This document shows positions 29,064 to 38,425 of a DNA stretch of 38,425 nucleotides, piece by piece; the first letter of the stretch is position 1, and each line of letters starts with the position of its first letter. The notes beneath the pieces were generated by a model that ran no database searches, was not told the DNA's origin, and saw only the letters and a list, made by a program, of their open reading frames with translations. Source of the DNA: Geodermatophilus sp. DF01-2 (GTDB taxonomy: Bacteria > Actinomycetota > Actinomycetes > Mycobacteriales > Geodermatophilaceae); the NCBI RefSeq assembly GCF_004571065.1, contig NZ_SPQN01000039.1, positions 1 through 38,425 on the forward strand, read 5' to 3'. The position numbers and the translations under genes are program-made.

Positions 29064-29860
29064 TGGAAAGCGACCGGCGCACGCGCCACCGGGTGAGCGG
29101 CCTGCTGCTCGAGCACGGGCCGCAGACCGCGACCGAGCTCGCCGGGCAGCTGGGCGTCTCGCCGACCGCCGTCCGCCGGCACCTCGACGCCCTGGTCGCC
29201 ACCGGACAGATCGAGGAGCGGCCGGCGTCCGGTGCGCGCCGCGGGCGGGGCCGGCCGGCGCGGCTGTTCCACCTGACCGACGTCGGCCGGTCGGCCTTTC
29301 CGCACGCCTACGACGACCTGGCGCTGACCGCGCTGCGCCACGTCGCCGCCGTGGGGGGCCCCGAGGCGGTCCGCGCGGTCGCCGAGGCGCAGCTCGCCGG
29401 CCTCGAGCAGCGGTGCTCGAGTGCCGTCGAGGCCGCGCCTGGCGCTCCCGTCGACCGGGCGCAGGTGCTCGCCGCGGCGCTCACGGCGGAGGGTTACGCT
29501 GCCTCGGCCTCGGCGATCTCCAGCGGGGGGCAGCTCTGCCAGCACCACTGCCCGGTGGCGCACGTGGCGGCGGAGTTCCCGCAGCTGTGCGAGGCCGAGA
29601 CGGCGGTGATCGGCCGGCTGGTGGGCACCCACGTCCAGCGGCTGGCCACGATCGCCCACGGCGACGGCGTCTGCACCACCCACATCCCGGGGCCGGTGCG
29701 CGCCGGCCTGGGCGGCCGGGACCACATCCGCGCGGGGAACAGATCGGCCTCCGCGCGCCCTGTACCAGGTGAGCGAGGAGCGCCCCGGTCCCCGGCCGGG
29801 CCGCGCACCGCACCGTCCACCAGTTTGACCCCCACGGATCGGGAGAGGACGCCCGCATGA
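29063..29860 (+). CDS. sufR: SufR iron-sulfur-cluster-sensing repressor
   Basis: SufR (265 residues) is a DeoR/ArsR-like winged-helix repressor that carries an iron-sulfur cluster and shuts off the suf operon when clusters are plentiful. The helix-turn-helix is at about 20-50 ([23 protein letters not shown]), with a basic wing [12 protein letters not shown]. Cluster ligand candidates are Cys159, Cys163 and Cys176 (LCQHHC ... QLC), with Cys204 in DGVCTTHIP. After HIPG at about 210 the protein continues for about 55 Arg/Pro/Ser-rich residues not usual in the family. The ATGA overlap with sufB shows this reading frame is used to its end, or at least kept open. The GTG start shares a base with its own operator. 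Confidence 0.93.
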   Translation: MESDRRTRHRVSGLLLEHGPQTATELAGQLGVSPTAVRRHLDALVATGQIEERPASGARRGRGRPARLFHLTDVGRSAFPHAYDDLALTALRHVAAVGGPEAVRAVAEAQLAGLEQRCSSAVEAAPGAPVDRAQVLAAALTAEGYAASASAISSGGQLCQHHCPVAHVAAEFPQLCEAETAVIGRLVGTHVQRLATIAHGDGVCTTHIPGPVRAGLGGRDHIRAGNRSASARPVPGERGAPRSPAGPRTAPSTSLTPTDRERTPA

Positions 29861-31299
29861 CCAGCACCCAGCAGCCGGTGACCGGCACGCCGCTGACCCA
29901 GGACGAGCAGCTCGAGCAGCTCGGCCGTTACCAGTACGGCTGGGCGGACGCCGACGTCGCCGGGGCGTCGGCCCGCCGGGGCCTGGACGAGGACGTGGTC
30001 CGGGACATCTCCCGCCGCAAGAACGAGCCCGAGTGGATGCTCGAGCGACGACTCAAGGCACTGAAGCTGTTCGACCGCAAGCCGATGCCCGACTGGGGCT
30101 CGGACCTGTCGGGCATCGACTTCCAGAACATCAAGTACTTCGTGCGCTCCACCGAGGCCCAGGCGGCTTCGTGGGAGGAGCTGCCCGAGGACATCAAGAA
30201 CACCTACGACAAGCTGGGCATCCCCGAGGCGGAGAAGCAGCGGCTGGTCGCCGGCGTCGCCGCGCAGTACGAGTCCGAGGTCGTCTACCACAAGATCCGT
30301 GAGGATCTCGAGGAGCAGGGCGTTCTCTTCCTCGACACCGACACCGCCCTCAAGGAGCACGAGGACCTCTTCCGCGAGTACTTCGGCTCGGTCATCCCGT
30401 CCGGCGACAACAAGTTCGCCGCGCTGAACACCGCCGTGTGGTCGGGCGGGTCGTTCATCTACGTGCCCAAGGGCGTGCACGTGGAGATCCCGCTGCAGGC
30501 CTACTTCCGGATCAACACCGAGAACATGGGCCAGTTCGAGCGGACCTTGATCGTCGTCGACGAGGGCGCCTACGTGCACTACGTCGAGGGCTGCACCGCG
30601 CCGATCTACAAGTCCGACTCGCTGCACTCCGCGGTCGTCGAGATCGTCGTCAAGAAGAACGCGCGCTGCCGGTACACGACCATCCAGAACTGGTCGAACA
30701 ACGTCTACAACCTGGTCACCAAGCGGGCCGTCGCCCACGAGGGCGCGACCATGGAGTGGGTCGACGGCAACCTCGGCTCCAAGGTGACGATGAAGTACCC
30801 GGCCGTCTGGATGACCGGAGAGCACGCCAAGGGCGAGGTGCTCTCCATCGCCTTCGCCGGCGAGGGTCAGCACCAGGACGCCGGCGCCAAGATGGTGCAC
30901 GCCGCGCCGAACACCTCCTCGACGATCGTGTCGAAGTCGGTCGCCCGCGGCGGCGGCCGCACCTCCTACCGCGGGCTGGTGCAGGTCGACGAGGGCGCCT
31001 CCGGCTCGAAGTCGACGGTGAAGTGCGACGCGCTGCTGGTCGACACCATCAGCCGGTCGGACACCTACCCCTACGTGGACGTCCGCGAGGACGACGTCGC
31101 GATGGGGCACGAGGCGACCGTCTCCCGGGTCAGCGACGACCAGCTCTTCTACCTGATGAGCCGCGGTCTGTCCGAGGACGAGGCGATGGCGATGGTGGTC
31201 CGCGGGTTCGTGGAGCCGATCGCCCGCGAGCTCCCGATGGAGTACGCCCTCGAGCTGAACCGCCTGATCGAGCTGCAGATGGAAGGTGCCGTCGGCTGA
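29857..31299 (+). CDS. sufB: Fe-S cluster assembly scaffold SufB
   Basis: SufB (480 residues) is the scaffold subunit of the SufBC2D complex on which iron-sulfur clusters are built in the cytoplasm. The sequence is strongly conserved throughout: [74 protein letters not shown] and the C-terminal [21 protein letters not shown]. It is continuous, with no intein, unlike the Mycobacterium tuberculosis protein. The ATG overlaps the sufR stop (ATGA) with GGGAGAGGA about 8 nt upstream. The stop shares a base with the sufD ATG. Confidence 0.98.
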   Translation: MTSTQQPVTGTPLTQDEQLEQLGRYQYGWADADVAGASARRGLDEDVVRDISRRKNEPEWMLERRLKALKLFDRKPMPDWGSDLSGIDFQNIKYFVRSTEAQAASWEELPEDIKNTYDKLGIPEAEKQRLVAGVAAQYESEVVYHKIREDLEEQGVLFLDTDTALKEHEDLFREYFGSVIPSGDNKFAALNTAVWSGGSFIYVPKGVHVEIPLQAYFRINTENMGQFERTLIVVDEGAYVHYVEGCTAPIYKSDSLHSAVVEIVVKKNARCRYTTIQNWSNNVYNLVTKRAVAHEGATMEWVDGNLGSKVTMKYPAVWMTGEHAKGEVLSIAFAGEGQHQDAGAKMVHAAPNTSSTIVSKSVARGGGRTSYRGLVQVDEGASGSKSTVKCDALLVDTISRSDTYPYVDVREDDVAMGHEATVSRVSDDQLFYLMSRGLSEDEAMAMVVRGFVEPIARELPMEYALELNRLIELQMEGAVG

Positions 31300-32633
31300 T
31301 GCCGTCCACTGACGACGCGAACACCACGGGCCTGACGACCGAGTCGGCCACTCTTGCCGGCGAGCTGTTCGGCGAGGGGGTCGGCGCCCAGGCGGGCCCG
31401 CCCAGCACCCCGGCCGCGGGCACCGCGACCGCCGGGCAGGCCGTGCCGGGCGCCCACTCGCACGGCGGGCCGGCCCCGACCGGCTCACCGGCCGAGCGGT
31501 TCACCTCGACCGACCCGGACGCCTTCGCCCGACCGACCGGCCGCGAGGAGGACTGGCGTTTCACCCCGATGCGCCGGATCCGCCCGCTGCTCGACGGCGC
31601 TGCGCCGGATGAAGCAGGGCCGTCCGCGCAACTGCAGTGGGACACCGACCTGCCCGAGGGCGTCGAGCTCACCAGCGTCGAGGTCGACGACCCGTTGCTC
31701 AAGGGTCTGCCCGAGCCGGTCGACCGGCTGGCCGCGCTCACCCGCCAGCGAAGCGGCGGTGCCGCCGTCGTCCGCGTGCCGGCCGAGGCCCAGCTCGACC
31801 GCCCGGTCACGCTGCGGCTGTCGGGCACCGGCTCGGACGACGTCGTGTGGGGCCAGGTCGTCGTCGAGGTCGGCGCCTTCGCGCGGGCGACCGTCGTCCT
31901 GGACCACGCGGGCCTGGCCCGGTACTCCGGCGGCGTCGCCGTCCTCGTCGGGGACGGCGCGCAGGTCACCGTCGTCTCGGTGCAGGACTGGGCGCCGGGC
32001 GCCGTGCACGGTGGCCAGTTCGACACCGTCGTCGGCCGCGACGCGACCGTGACGCAGGTCGTGGTGACCCTCGGTGGCGACCTGGTCCGGCTGGTCAGCA
32101 ACGTGCAGTACGCCGGCCCCGGCGGGACGGCGGAGCTCTACGGCGTCTACTTCTCCGACGAGACCCAGCACCAGGAGCACCGGCTCTGGGTCGACCACGC
32201 GGTGCCCAACTGCACGAGCAACGTGCTCTACAAGGGCGCGCTGCAGGGGGAGGGCGCGCGCACGGTCTGGATCGGCGACGTGCGGATCCGCCCGGCGGCC
32301 ACCGGCACGGACACCTACGAGCTCAACCGCAACCTGGTGCTCACCGACGGCGCCCGCGCCGACTCGGTGCCGAACCTGGAGATCGAGACCGGCGAGATCG
32401 TCGGCGCCGGCCACGCCAGCGCCACCGGCCGGTTCGACGACGAGCAGCTGTTCTACCTCTGCTCGCGCGGCATCGACGCCGAGACCGCGCGCCGCCTCGT
32501 CGTCCGCGGCTTCTTCGCCGACATCGTGCAGCACATCGGCATCGACGCGCTTCAGGACCGGCTGATGCGCAGCATCGAGACCCGCCTCGGTGCGCTGCCG
32601 GGTCTGGACGAGCAGCCGGTCGAGGTGGCCTGA
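31299..32633 (+). CDS. sufD: Fe-S cluster assembly protein SufD
   Basis: SufD (444 residues) is a SufB paralogue that forms the scaffold heterodimer. The first 70 residues are low-complexity, rich in Ala, Gly, Thr and Pro. The conserved GREEDWRFTPMRRI follows at about 82-95, then the right-handed beta-helix core (VYFSDETQHQEHRLWVDHAVPNCTSNVLYKG) and the C-terminal FYLCSRGIDAETARRLVVRGFFADIV. Start and stop are set by a TGATG junction with sufB and a 2-nt gap to the Rieske gene. Confidence 0.97.
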   Translation: MPSTDDANTTGLTTESATLAGELFGEGVGAQAGPPSTPAAGTATAGQAVPGAHSHGGPAPTGSPAERFTSTDPDAFARPTGREEDWRFTPMRRIRPLLDGAAPDEAGPSAQLQWDTDLPEGVELTSVEVDDPLLKGLPEPVDRLAALTRQRSGGAAVVRVPAEAQLDRPVTLRLSGTGSDDVVWGQVVVEVGAFARATVVLDHAGLARYSGGVAVLVGDGAQVTVVSVQDWAPGAVHGGQFDTVVGRDATVTQVVVTLGGDLVRLVSNVQYAGPGGTAELYGVYFSDETQHQEHRLWVDHAVPNCTSNVLYKGALQGEGARTVWIGDVRIRPAATGTDTYELNRNLVLTDGARADSVPNLEIETGEIVGAGHASATGRFDDEQLFYLCSRGIDAETARRLVVRGFFADIVQHIGIDALQDRLMRSIETRLGALPGLDEQPVEVA

Positions 32634-32635
32634 GC

Positions 32636-33007
32636 ATGGCGTTCGAGCGGGTCTGCGGGCTCTCCGAGGTGCCGGAGAACGGCGCGCTCCGGGTGGAGCT
32701 GGCCGACATCGACGTCGCCGTCGTCCGGTTCGAGGGTGAGGTCTACGCGCTTGAGGACCGCTGCTCGCACCAGGACGTGCCACTGACCGAGGGGGACGTC
32801 GAGCTGTTCGACGGAGCCCCGACCATCGAGTGCTTCCTGCACGGGTCGTGCTTCGACCTGCGCACCGGCGAGCCCACCAACCTGCCGGCCACCGAGCCGG
32901 TCGACGTCTACCCGGTCCGCGTGGAAGGGGAGGACGTGTACGTCGACACGGAAGCAGATGCAGCAGCCGACGACGACGACCGACTTCGTCACGCGGCCGG
33001 CAACTGA
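32636..33007 (+). CDS. Rieske [2Fe-2S] ferredoxin-like protein of the suf operon
   Basis: A 123-residue Rieske-fold protein like the ferredoxin subunits of non-heme dioxygenases and NirD. The [2Fe-2S] ligands are visible: Cys43 and His45 in RCSHQD, Cys66 and His69 in ECFLHGS. A Rieske protein at this point is usual in actinobacterial suf operons; it is suspected to supply electrons during assembly, but its role is not proven. The start at 32636 follows the sufD stop by 2 nt. The last 20 residues are an acidic tail. sufC follows after 15 nt. Confidence 0.93.
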   Translation: MAFERVCGLSEVPENGALRVELADIDVAVVRFEGEVYALEDRCSHQDVPLTEGDVELFDGAPTIECFLHGSCFDLRTGEPTNLPATEPVDVYPVRVEGEDVYVDTEADAAADDDDRLRHAAGN

Positions 33008-33022
33008 GGAGCGAGAAGAGAA

Positions 33023-35132
<2,110 letters not shown>

Positions 35133-35133
<1 letters not shown>

Positions 35134-35630
35134 TGCAGCTGGAGTCGATGTACCAGGAGATCATCCTGGACCACTACCGCAACCCGCACGGCCGTGGGCT
35201 GCGCGAGCCGTTCGAGGCCGAGGTGCACCACGTCAACCCGACCTGCGGGGACGAGGTCACCCTGCGGGTGCACATCGAGAACGACACGGCCGGCGATCCC
35301 ATCTTGTCGGACGTCTCCTACGAGGGGATGGGTTGTTCGATCAGCCAGGCGTCGGTCTCGGCCATGTACGACCTGGTCGTCGGGAAGCCGGTGCCCGAGG
35401 CACTGGAGACCGGCGAGCACTTCATGACGCTGATGCAGTCGAAGGGCGACGCGTCGGTCGCCGAGAAGCTCGAGGACGAGCTGGAGGACGCCGTCGCATT
35501 CGCCGGAGTGTCCAAGTACCCGGCGCGGATCAAGTGCGCGCTGATGAGCTGGATGGCGCTCAAGGACGCCTCCGCCCGGGCCCTGTCCGCCGCCCACCCC
35601 ACCACCACACCTGGAGGAGCCGAGGCATGA
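35133..35630 (+). CDS. sufU: Zinc-dependent sulfurtransferase SufU
   Basis: SufU (165 residues) is an IscU-like protein that binds zinc and accepts the persulfide from SufS. Expected ligands are Cys38 and Asp40 (PTCGDE), Cys68 (GMGCSISQAS) and Cys135 (RIKCALMSW). The insert between the second and third cysteines distinguishes SufU from IscU. The start overlaps the sufS stop by 1 nt and the stop overlaps the next ATG (ATGA). A GGAGGAG ribosome site for the downstream gene lies within its 3' end (from 35612). Confidence 0.96.
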
Positions 35631-36016
35631 GCGAGACCACGGAGAACGCCACGCCGGCGACCGACGGGGCGCCGGGCGACCTGCCGGCCTACAAGTCGGC
35701 CCTGCTCGAGGACGTCGAGGAAGCCATGCGCGACGTCGTCGACCCCGAACTCGGGGTCAACGTCGTCGACCTCGGCCTGGTCTACGGCATCGACGTCGTC
35801 GACGAGGTCGCCGTCATCGACATGACGCTGACCTCGGCGGCCTGCCCGCTGACCGACGTCATCGAGGACCAGGCCCGGCAGGCCCTGACCGGCGGCCCCG
35901 GCCCCGGCCTGGTGGACGACATCAGGATCAACTGGGTCTGGATGCCGCCGTGGGGCCCGGACAAGATCACCGACGACGGCCGCGAGCAGCTGCGCGCCCT
36001 CGGCTTCCGGGTCTGA
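35627..36016 (+). CDS. sufT: MIP18/DUF59-family Fe-S assembly protein (SufT-like)
   Basis: A 129-residue MIP18-family (DUF59) protein, linked to maturation of iron-sulfur proteins. The core signature DPELGVNVVDLGLVY is at 39-53 and Cys73 is in AACPLTD. The C-terminus has the conserved WMPPWGPDKITDDGREQL. It is preceded by a 20-residue Thr/Ala-rich tail. It ends the operon, 4 nt overlapped with sufU. Two repeat copies follow immediately and probably mark the transcript end. Confidence 0.93.
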   Translation: MSETTENATPATDGAPGDLPAYKSALLEDVEEAMRDVVDPELGVNVVDLGLVYGIDVVDEVAVIDMTLTSAACPLTDVIEDQARQALTGGPGPGLVDDIRINWVWMPPWGPDKITDDGREQLRALGFRV

Positions 36017-36018
36017 AG

Positions 36019-36076
36019 AAGGACCCCTCTGCCCCCCACGCCTCGCGAGCTCGGCGCGGGACCCTGCAGAGGGGCC
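36019..36076 (+). repeat. 57-bp palindromic intergenic repeat, copy E1
   Basis: AAGGACCCCTCTGCCCCCCA, then CCTCGCGAGCTCGGCGCGG, then CCCTGCAGAGGGGCC. The CCCCTCTGC and GCAGAGGGG arms pair exactly. It begins 3 bp after the stop of the last suf gene. Confidence 0.8.
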
Positions 36077-36128
36077 GCCTCTGCCGCCCACCGCTCGCAC
36101 GCCCGCGGCGGGTCCCTGCGGGAGGGCC
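36077..36128 (+). repeat. 57-bp palindromic repeat, copy E2 (tandem to E1)
   Basis: Lacks the leading AAGGACC but has CCTCTGCCGCCCACCGCTCGCA, GCCCGCGGCGGG and CCCTGCGGGAGGGCC. It abuts E1 head to tail, forming a tandem pair. Confidence 0.7.
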
Positions 36129-36206
36129 GTTCCAGCACCTCACCACGGCCATGATCGTCTCCATGCACGGGTGGCGGCGAGCAGTGCGTCCCCGACACCG
36201 ACCAGG

Positions 36207-36229
36207 CGTCGGCTCGAACAGCCGACGCG
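36207..36229. promoter_or_regulatory. 9-bp perfect inverted repeat before the small membrane-protein gene
   Basis: GCGTCGGCT-CGAAC-AGCCGACGC forms a perfect 9-bp stem with a 5-nt loop, ending 17 nt before the GTG at 36247. It may be an operator or an mRNA hairpin next to the ribosome site AGGA (36239-36242). Confidence 0.5.
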
Positions 36230-36246
36230 CAGGCCGATAGGACCAC

Positions 36247-36744
36247 GTGGGCGAGGACATCGACGCAGTGGAGTGGTGGGGCGTTCCGTGGGCCGATGCG
36301 TTGGCTGCCATCGGGACGATGCTCGCGGTTGTCGTCACGCTGGCCGTGCTGCTCAAGGACATCCGGATCCGCCGCCTGGACGGACAGCGCGCGCAGGCGG
36401 AGAAGGTCACCGCATGGCTGGAGCACAAGCACGTGCCGGGCGTCTGCGACCCGATGCGGGCCGTCGTGAAGAACGCGTCAGAAGCGAGTGTGTTCGACGT
36501 CGAGTTCGTAGGGACGGACGTCAGCCGCGTGGGGCCACCTGGCGCCGTCGTCTTCCCGGTCCTCCCTCCCCAGTCGGTCGAGACGATCGATGGCCTGGCG
36601 GAGGCGTACGGGGACGACTGGGGCAAGATCCGCGGCGTAGCCATCACGTTCGTGGACTCAGCAGGCAGAGCCTGGCATCGCGATGAGAAGGGCAGGCTCA
36701 CCGCGACCAGGCGCCGCCGCACTCACGATGGATCCACGCGGTAG
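36247..36744 (+). CDS. Hypothetical single-pass membrane protein
   Basis: A 165-residue protein not recognised as a family. Residues 15-37 (WADALAAIGTMLAVVVTLAVLLK) form one transmembrane helix near the N-terminus. A basic stretch (RIRRLDGQR) and a soluble, probably cytoplasmic, domain of beta character follow (VVKNASEASVFDVEFVG, then IRGVAITFVDSAGRAWHRDEKGRL). The tail is very basic. The domain resembles small anchored proteins of unknown function found singly in actinobacteria. GC and codon bias are visibly lower than in neighbours, which hints at recent acquisition. The GTG at 36247 has AGGA 4 nt upstream and a hairpin further up. It is convergent with the next gene. Confidence 0.65.
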   Translation: MGEDIDAVEWWGVPWADALAAIGTMLAVVVTLAVLLKDIRIRRLDGQRAQAEKVTAWLEHKHVPGVCDPMRAVVKNASEASVFDVEFVGTDVSRVGPPGAVVFPVLPPQSVETIDGLAEAYGDDWGKIRGVAITFVDSAGRAWHRDEKGRLTATRRRRTHDGSTR

Positions 36745-36801
36745 CACCATCGCCTCCAGGCCTCCGCGTCATCGTGGGCACGAGTGCGACCCCACGACGG
36801 G

Positions 36802-38425
36802 TCACCGCATCTCGGCGAGGCGGGCGCCGAAGCCGGCGACCGGACGGCGTTCCCGCCGGGCGCCGACCGCCAGCAGCACCGCCCCGACGACCAGGGCCCC
36901 GGTGACCGGGAGCGGCAGTTCCACCACGGCCAGCCCGAGCGCCACCGCGACCGCCGTCCAGGCCCCGACGAGCAGCGGCGCGCGCACCGCCCGCCACGCG
37001 GCCGCCCCCATGACGGCGGCGGCGACCAGGAGGACCAGCACGGGTCGGGTGCTGTCGGGCGCGACGACGCCCCACACCACCGAGGGCACCGCTGCGACCA
37101 GCAGCCCGGGGCCCCAGGCCGGCCACGACGGCCCGTCGACCAGCCGCAGCCCGGCGGCCAGCAGCAGTCCCGCCGCCGCCGGCAGCGTGTAGGCCTCGAC
37201 CACCGACCAGTCCGCCAGCGCGGCGACCGTCCACGCGGCCACGACCAGCTGGGCGGCGCCGGCGCGCCATGCCGGGGAGCCCTCCGGCCCGCCGTCCCGC
37301 GGGTCCCGGGTGCGCCATACGTGCCAGCCCCAGGCACACGTCACCAGCCCCTGCGCGGCCAGCTGCACCGCGAGCACTCCCCGGTCGCGAGCCACCACCA
37401 ACAGGACGACGGCCAAACCCGCGCAGATCGCCCCGGTGAGGACGGTGGCCCGCCGCGTTCCCGTGTCCAGCGCCAGCCCGGCTCCGAGCGACACGGCGTA
37501 GAGGAGACCCAGGGAGGTCGCCGCCACGCCGGCACCCACCAGCCCGCTCGCGGCGGCGACGAGCGCGGCACCGGCCAGGCAGCCGACCGCGGCCGGCGCC
37601 GCCACGTGTCGGTCGTCCCGGCGCAGTGCCGCCACCAGTACGCACGGCAGCGCGGTGAGCAGCAGCAGGAGTGTCAGCTCCACCCAGCGGGATCCGGCGA
37701 CGAGCTGGCCGACGCTGAGCGTCACCAGCGTGCCGCCCGCGGCGAGCGCGGCGGGGAGGAACAGCCCGCGTGCCCAACCGGACAGCAGCGCCGCGGCGGC
37801 CGCGGCGAGCAGCACCCCGGTGTACCCGGCCAGCAGCACCGCGCCCGGCCCGGGGTCGGACAGCGCGCCGCCGATCGCGGCTCCGGTGGCCACTCCGGCC
37901 ACGACCGGGGCGGCGGCGGGTGGCCCCAGGAGGGGCTCGAGCTTTCGCTCCAGCCGGGCGGCGACCAGTGCCAGGGCGACGGCGACGGTGAGCGCGGCCG
38001 ACGTCCAGCGGGCCGGCGCGTCAGCGCTCCACGCCGTCCCTGTCGCCCCGGCGACCCCGGCGACCCACCACGGCGCGGTGGTGACCAGCGCGATCCGCGC
38101 GACGAGCCGCCGGGCACCGAGCGCCAGGCCCAGACCCACCAGCACCACGGTGAGCATGGCGACCGTGCGGACCACCCCGCCCTCGGCTCCGTCGAGGGCG
38201 CGCAGCGCGGCGAGCTGTCCGGGCAGCCAGGCGGCCAGCGGCCAGGTCGCCGGGCGGGGCAGCAGGCGGGCGAGCACCAGGAACACCCCGCCGAGCACCA
38301 GCGGCGGGACGACGGAGCCGCGCAGCAGGGGGGTCCCTGCGTCGGCCCCGAGCACGGCCAGCGCCACCGCCGCGGCGGCGAGCGTCTCCTCGGTGCTGCG
38401 CAGCCGGGCGTGCGAACCCCACGCG
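36802..38425 (-). CDS. Polytopic integral membrane protein, 5' end beyond the window
   Basis: At least 541 residues are open to the right edge and reading continues into it (HARLRSTEETLAAAAVALAVLG), so the true start lies outside. The protein is almost entirely Ala/Leu/Val/Gly helices, by eye 14 or more transmembrane segments. Short charged loops such as ARLERKLEPLLG, WRTRDPRDGGPEGSPAWR and a basic C-terminus RRERRPVAGFGARLAEMR are present. No catalytic motif is recognised; it is like the large conserved membrane proteins of unknown function common in this phylum. An internal GTG at 38367 is a possible start but would cut into what appears to be the first helix. Confidence 0.75.
   Translation of the reverse strand, partial: AWGSHARLRSTEETLAAAAVALAVLGADAGTPLLRGSVVPPLVLGGVFLVLARLLPRPATWPLAAWLPGQLAALRALDGAEGGVVRTVAMLTVVLVGLGLALGARRLVARIALVTTAPWWVAGVAGATGTAWSADAPARWTSAALTVAVALALVAARLERKLEPLLGPPAAAPVVAGVATGAAIGGALSDPGPGAVLLAGYTGVLLAAAAAALLSGWARGLFLPAALAAGGTLVTLSVGQLVAGSRWVELTLLLLLTALPCVLVAALRRDDRHVAAPAAVGCLAGAALVAAASGLVGAGVAATSLGLLYAVSLGAGLALDTGTRRATVLTGAICAGLAVVLLVVARDRGVLAVQLAAQGLVTCAWGWHVWRTRDPRDGGPEGSPAWRAGAAQLVVAAWTVAALADWSVVEAYTLPAAAGLLLAAGLRLVDGPSWPAWGPGLLVAAVPSVVWGVVAPDSTRPVLVLLVAAAVMGAAAWRAVRAPLLVGAWTAVAVALGLAVVELPLPVTGALVVGAVLLAVGARRERRPVAGFGARLAEMR

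Noticed and set aside
29857-31299. SufB intein, as found in Mycobacterium tuberculosis
   Set aside because: The SufB frame is continuous at normal length with no intein splice motifs.

Overview
The window is a chromosomal segment of a high-GC (roughly 73%) actinomycete. WhiA, OpcA, RbpA, a SufR-led suf operon and a uvrC-rapZ-yvcK-whiA block together point firmly to Actinobacteria. The gene order follows the mycobacterial uvrC-to-suf region closely. Composition and the dispersed palindromes suggest Geodermatophilaceae or a near relative (Blastococcus, Geodermatophilus, Modestobacter), but that family-level placement is inference. Nearly every gene is a chromosomal core gene. The accessory signal is confined to a few insertions and the intergenic repeats.

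Layout. 80-2244 (+): a saccharopine-dehydrogenase-like reductase overlapping an alpha/beta-hydrolase lipase. 2344-7474 (+): uvrC, rapZ, yvcK, whiA, tightly packed. 7713-12945 (+): gap, pgk, tpiA, a family 5 solute-binding lipoprotein, then secG. 13109-13450 (+): rbpA. 13552-22388 (-): tkt, tal, pgi, zwf, opcA, pgl in transcription order, with a possible 40-codon ORF after pgl. 22774 (+): ctaB (heme O synthase). 23824 (+): a solitary DUF559-type nuclease-like gene between two copies of a 51-bp palindrome. 24815-25744 (-): ctaA (heme A synthase). 26023 (+): a ClpC-like AAA+ unfoldase. 28559 (-): a SnoaL/NTF2-like protein. 29063-36016 (+): the suf operon sufR-B-D-Rieske-C-S-U-T, almost every junction overlapping or within a few bases. 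36247 (+): a small membrane-anchored unknown. 36802 to the right edge (-): a polytopic membrane protein cut by the window.

How it works together. gap-pgk-tpiA carries lower glycolysis. The facing tkt-to-pgl operon carries the oxidative and non-oxidative pentose phosphate pathway plus phosphoglucose isomerase, with OpcA assisting Zwf. ctaB and ctaA convert heme B to heme O and heme A for cytochrome oxidase. The suf operon assembles iron-sulfur clusters and seems to be controlled by an iron-sulfur sensor (SufR) through a CAAC-N6-GTTG operator on its own start codon, possibly with an IdeR/DtxR-type iron box upstream.

The most unusual content is non-coding. A family of about 57-bp imperfect palindromes occurs as eight full or partial copies in intergenic gaps across the window. 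A second, unrelated 51-bp palindrome flanks the DUF559 gene as direct repeats and supplies that gene's stop codon. Three genes (uvrC, secG, ctaA) have a TANNNT -10 element 6-7 nt before the start codon, which suggests leaderless transcripts.
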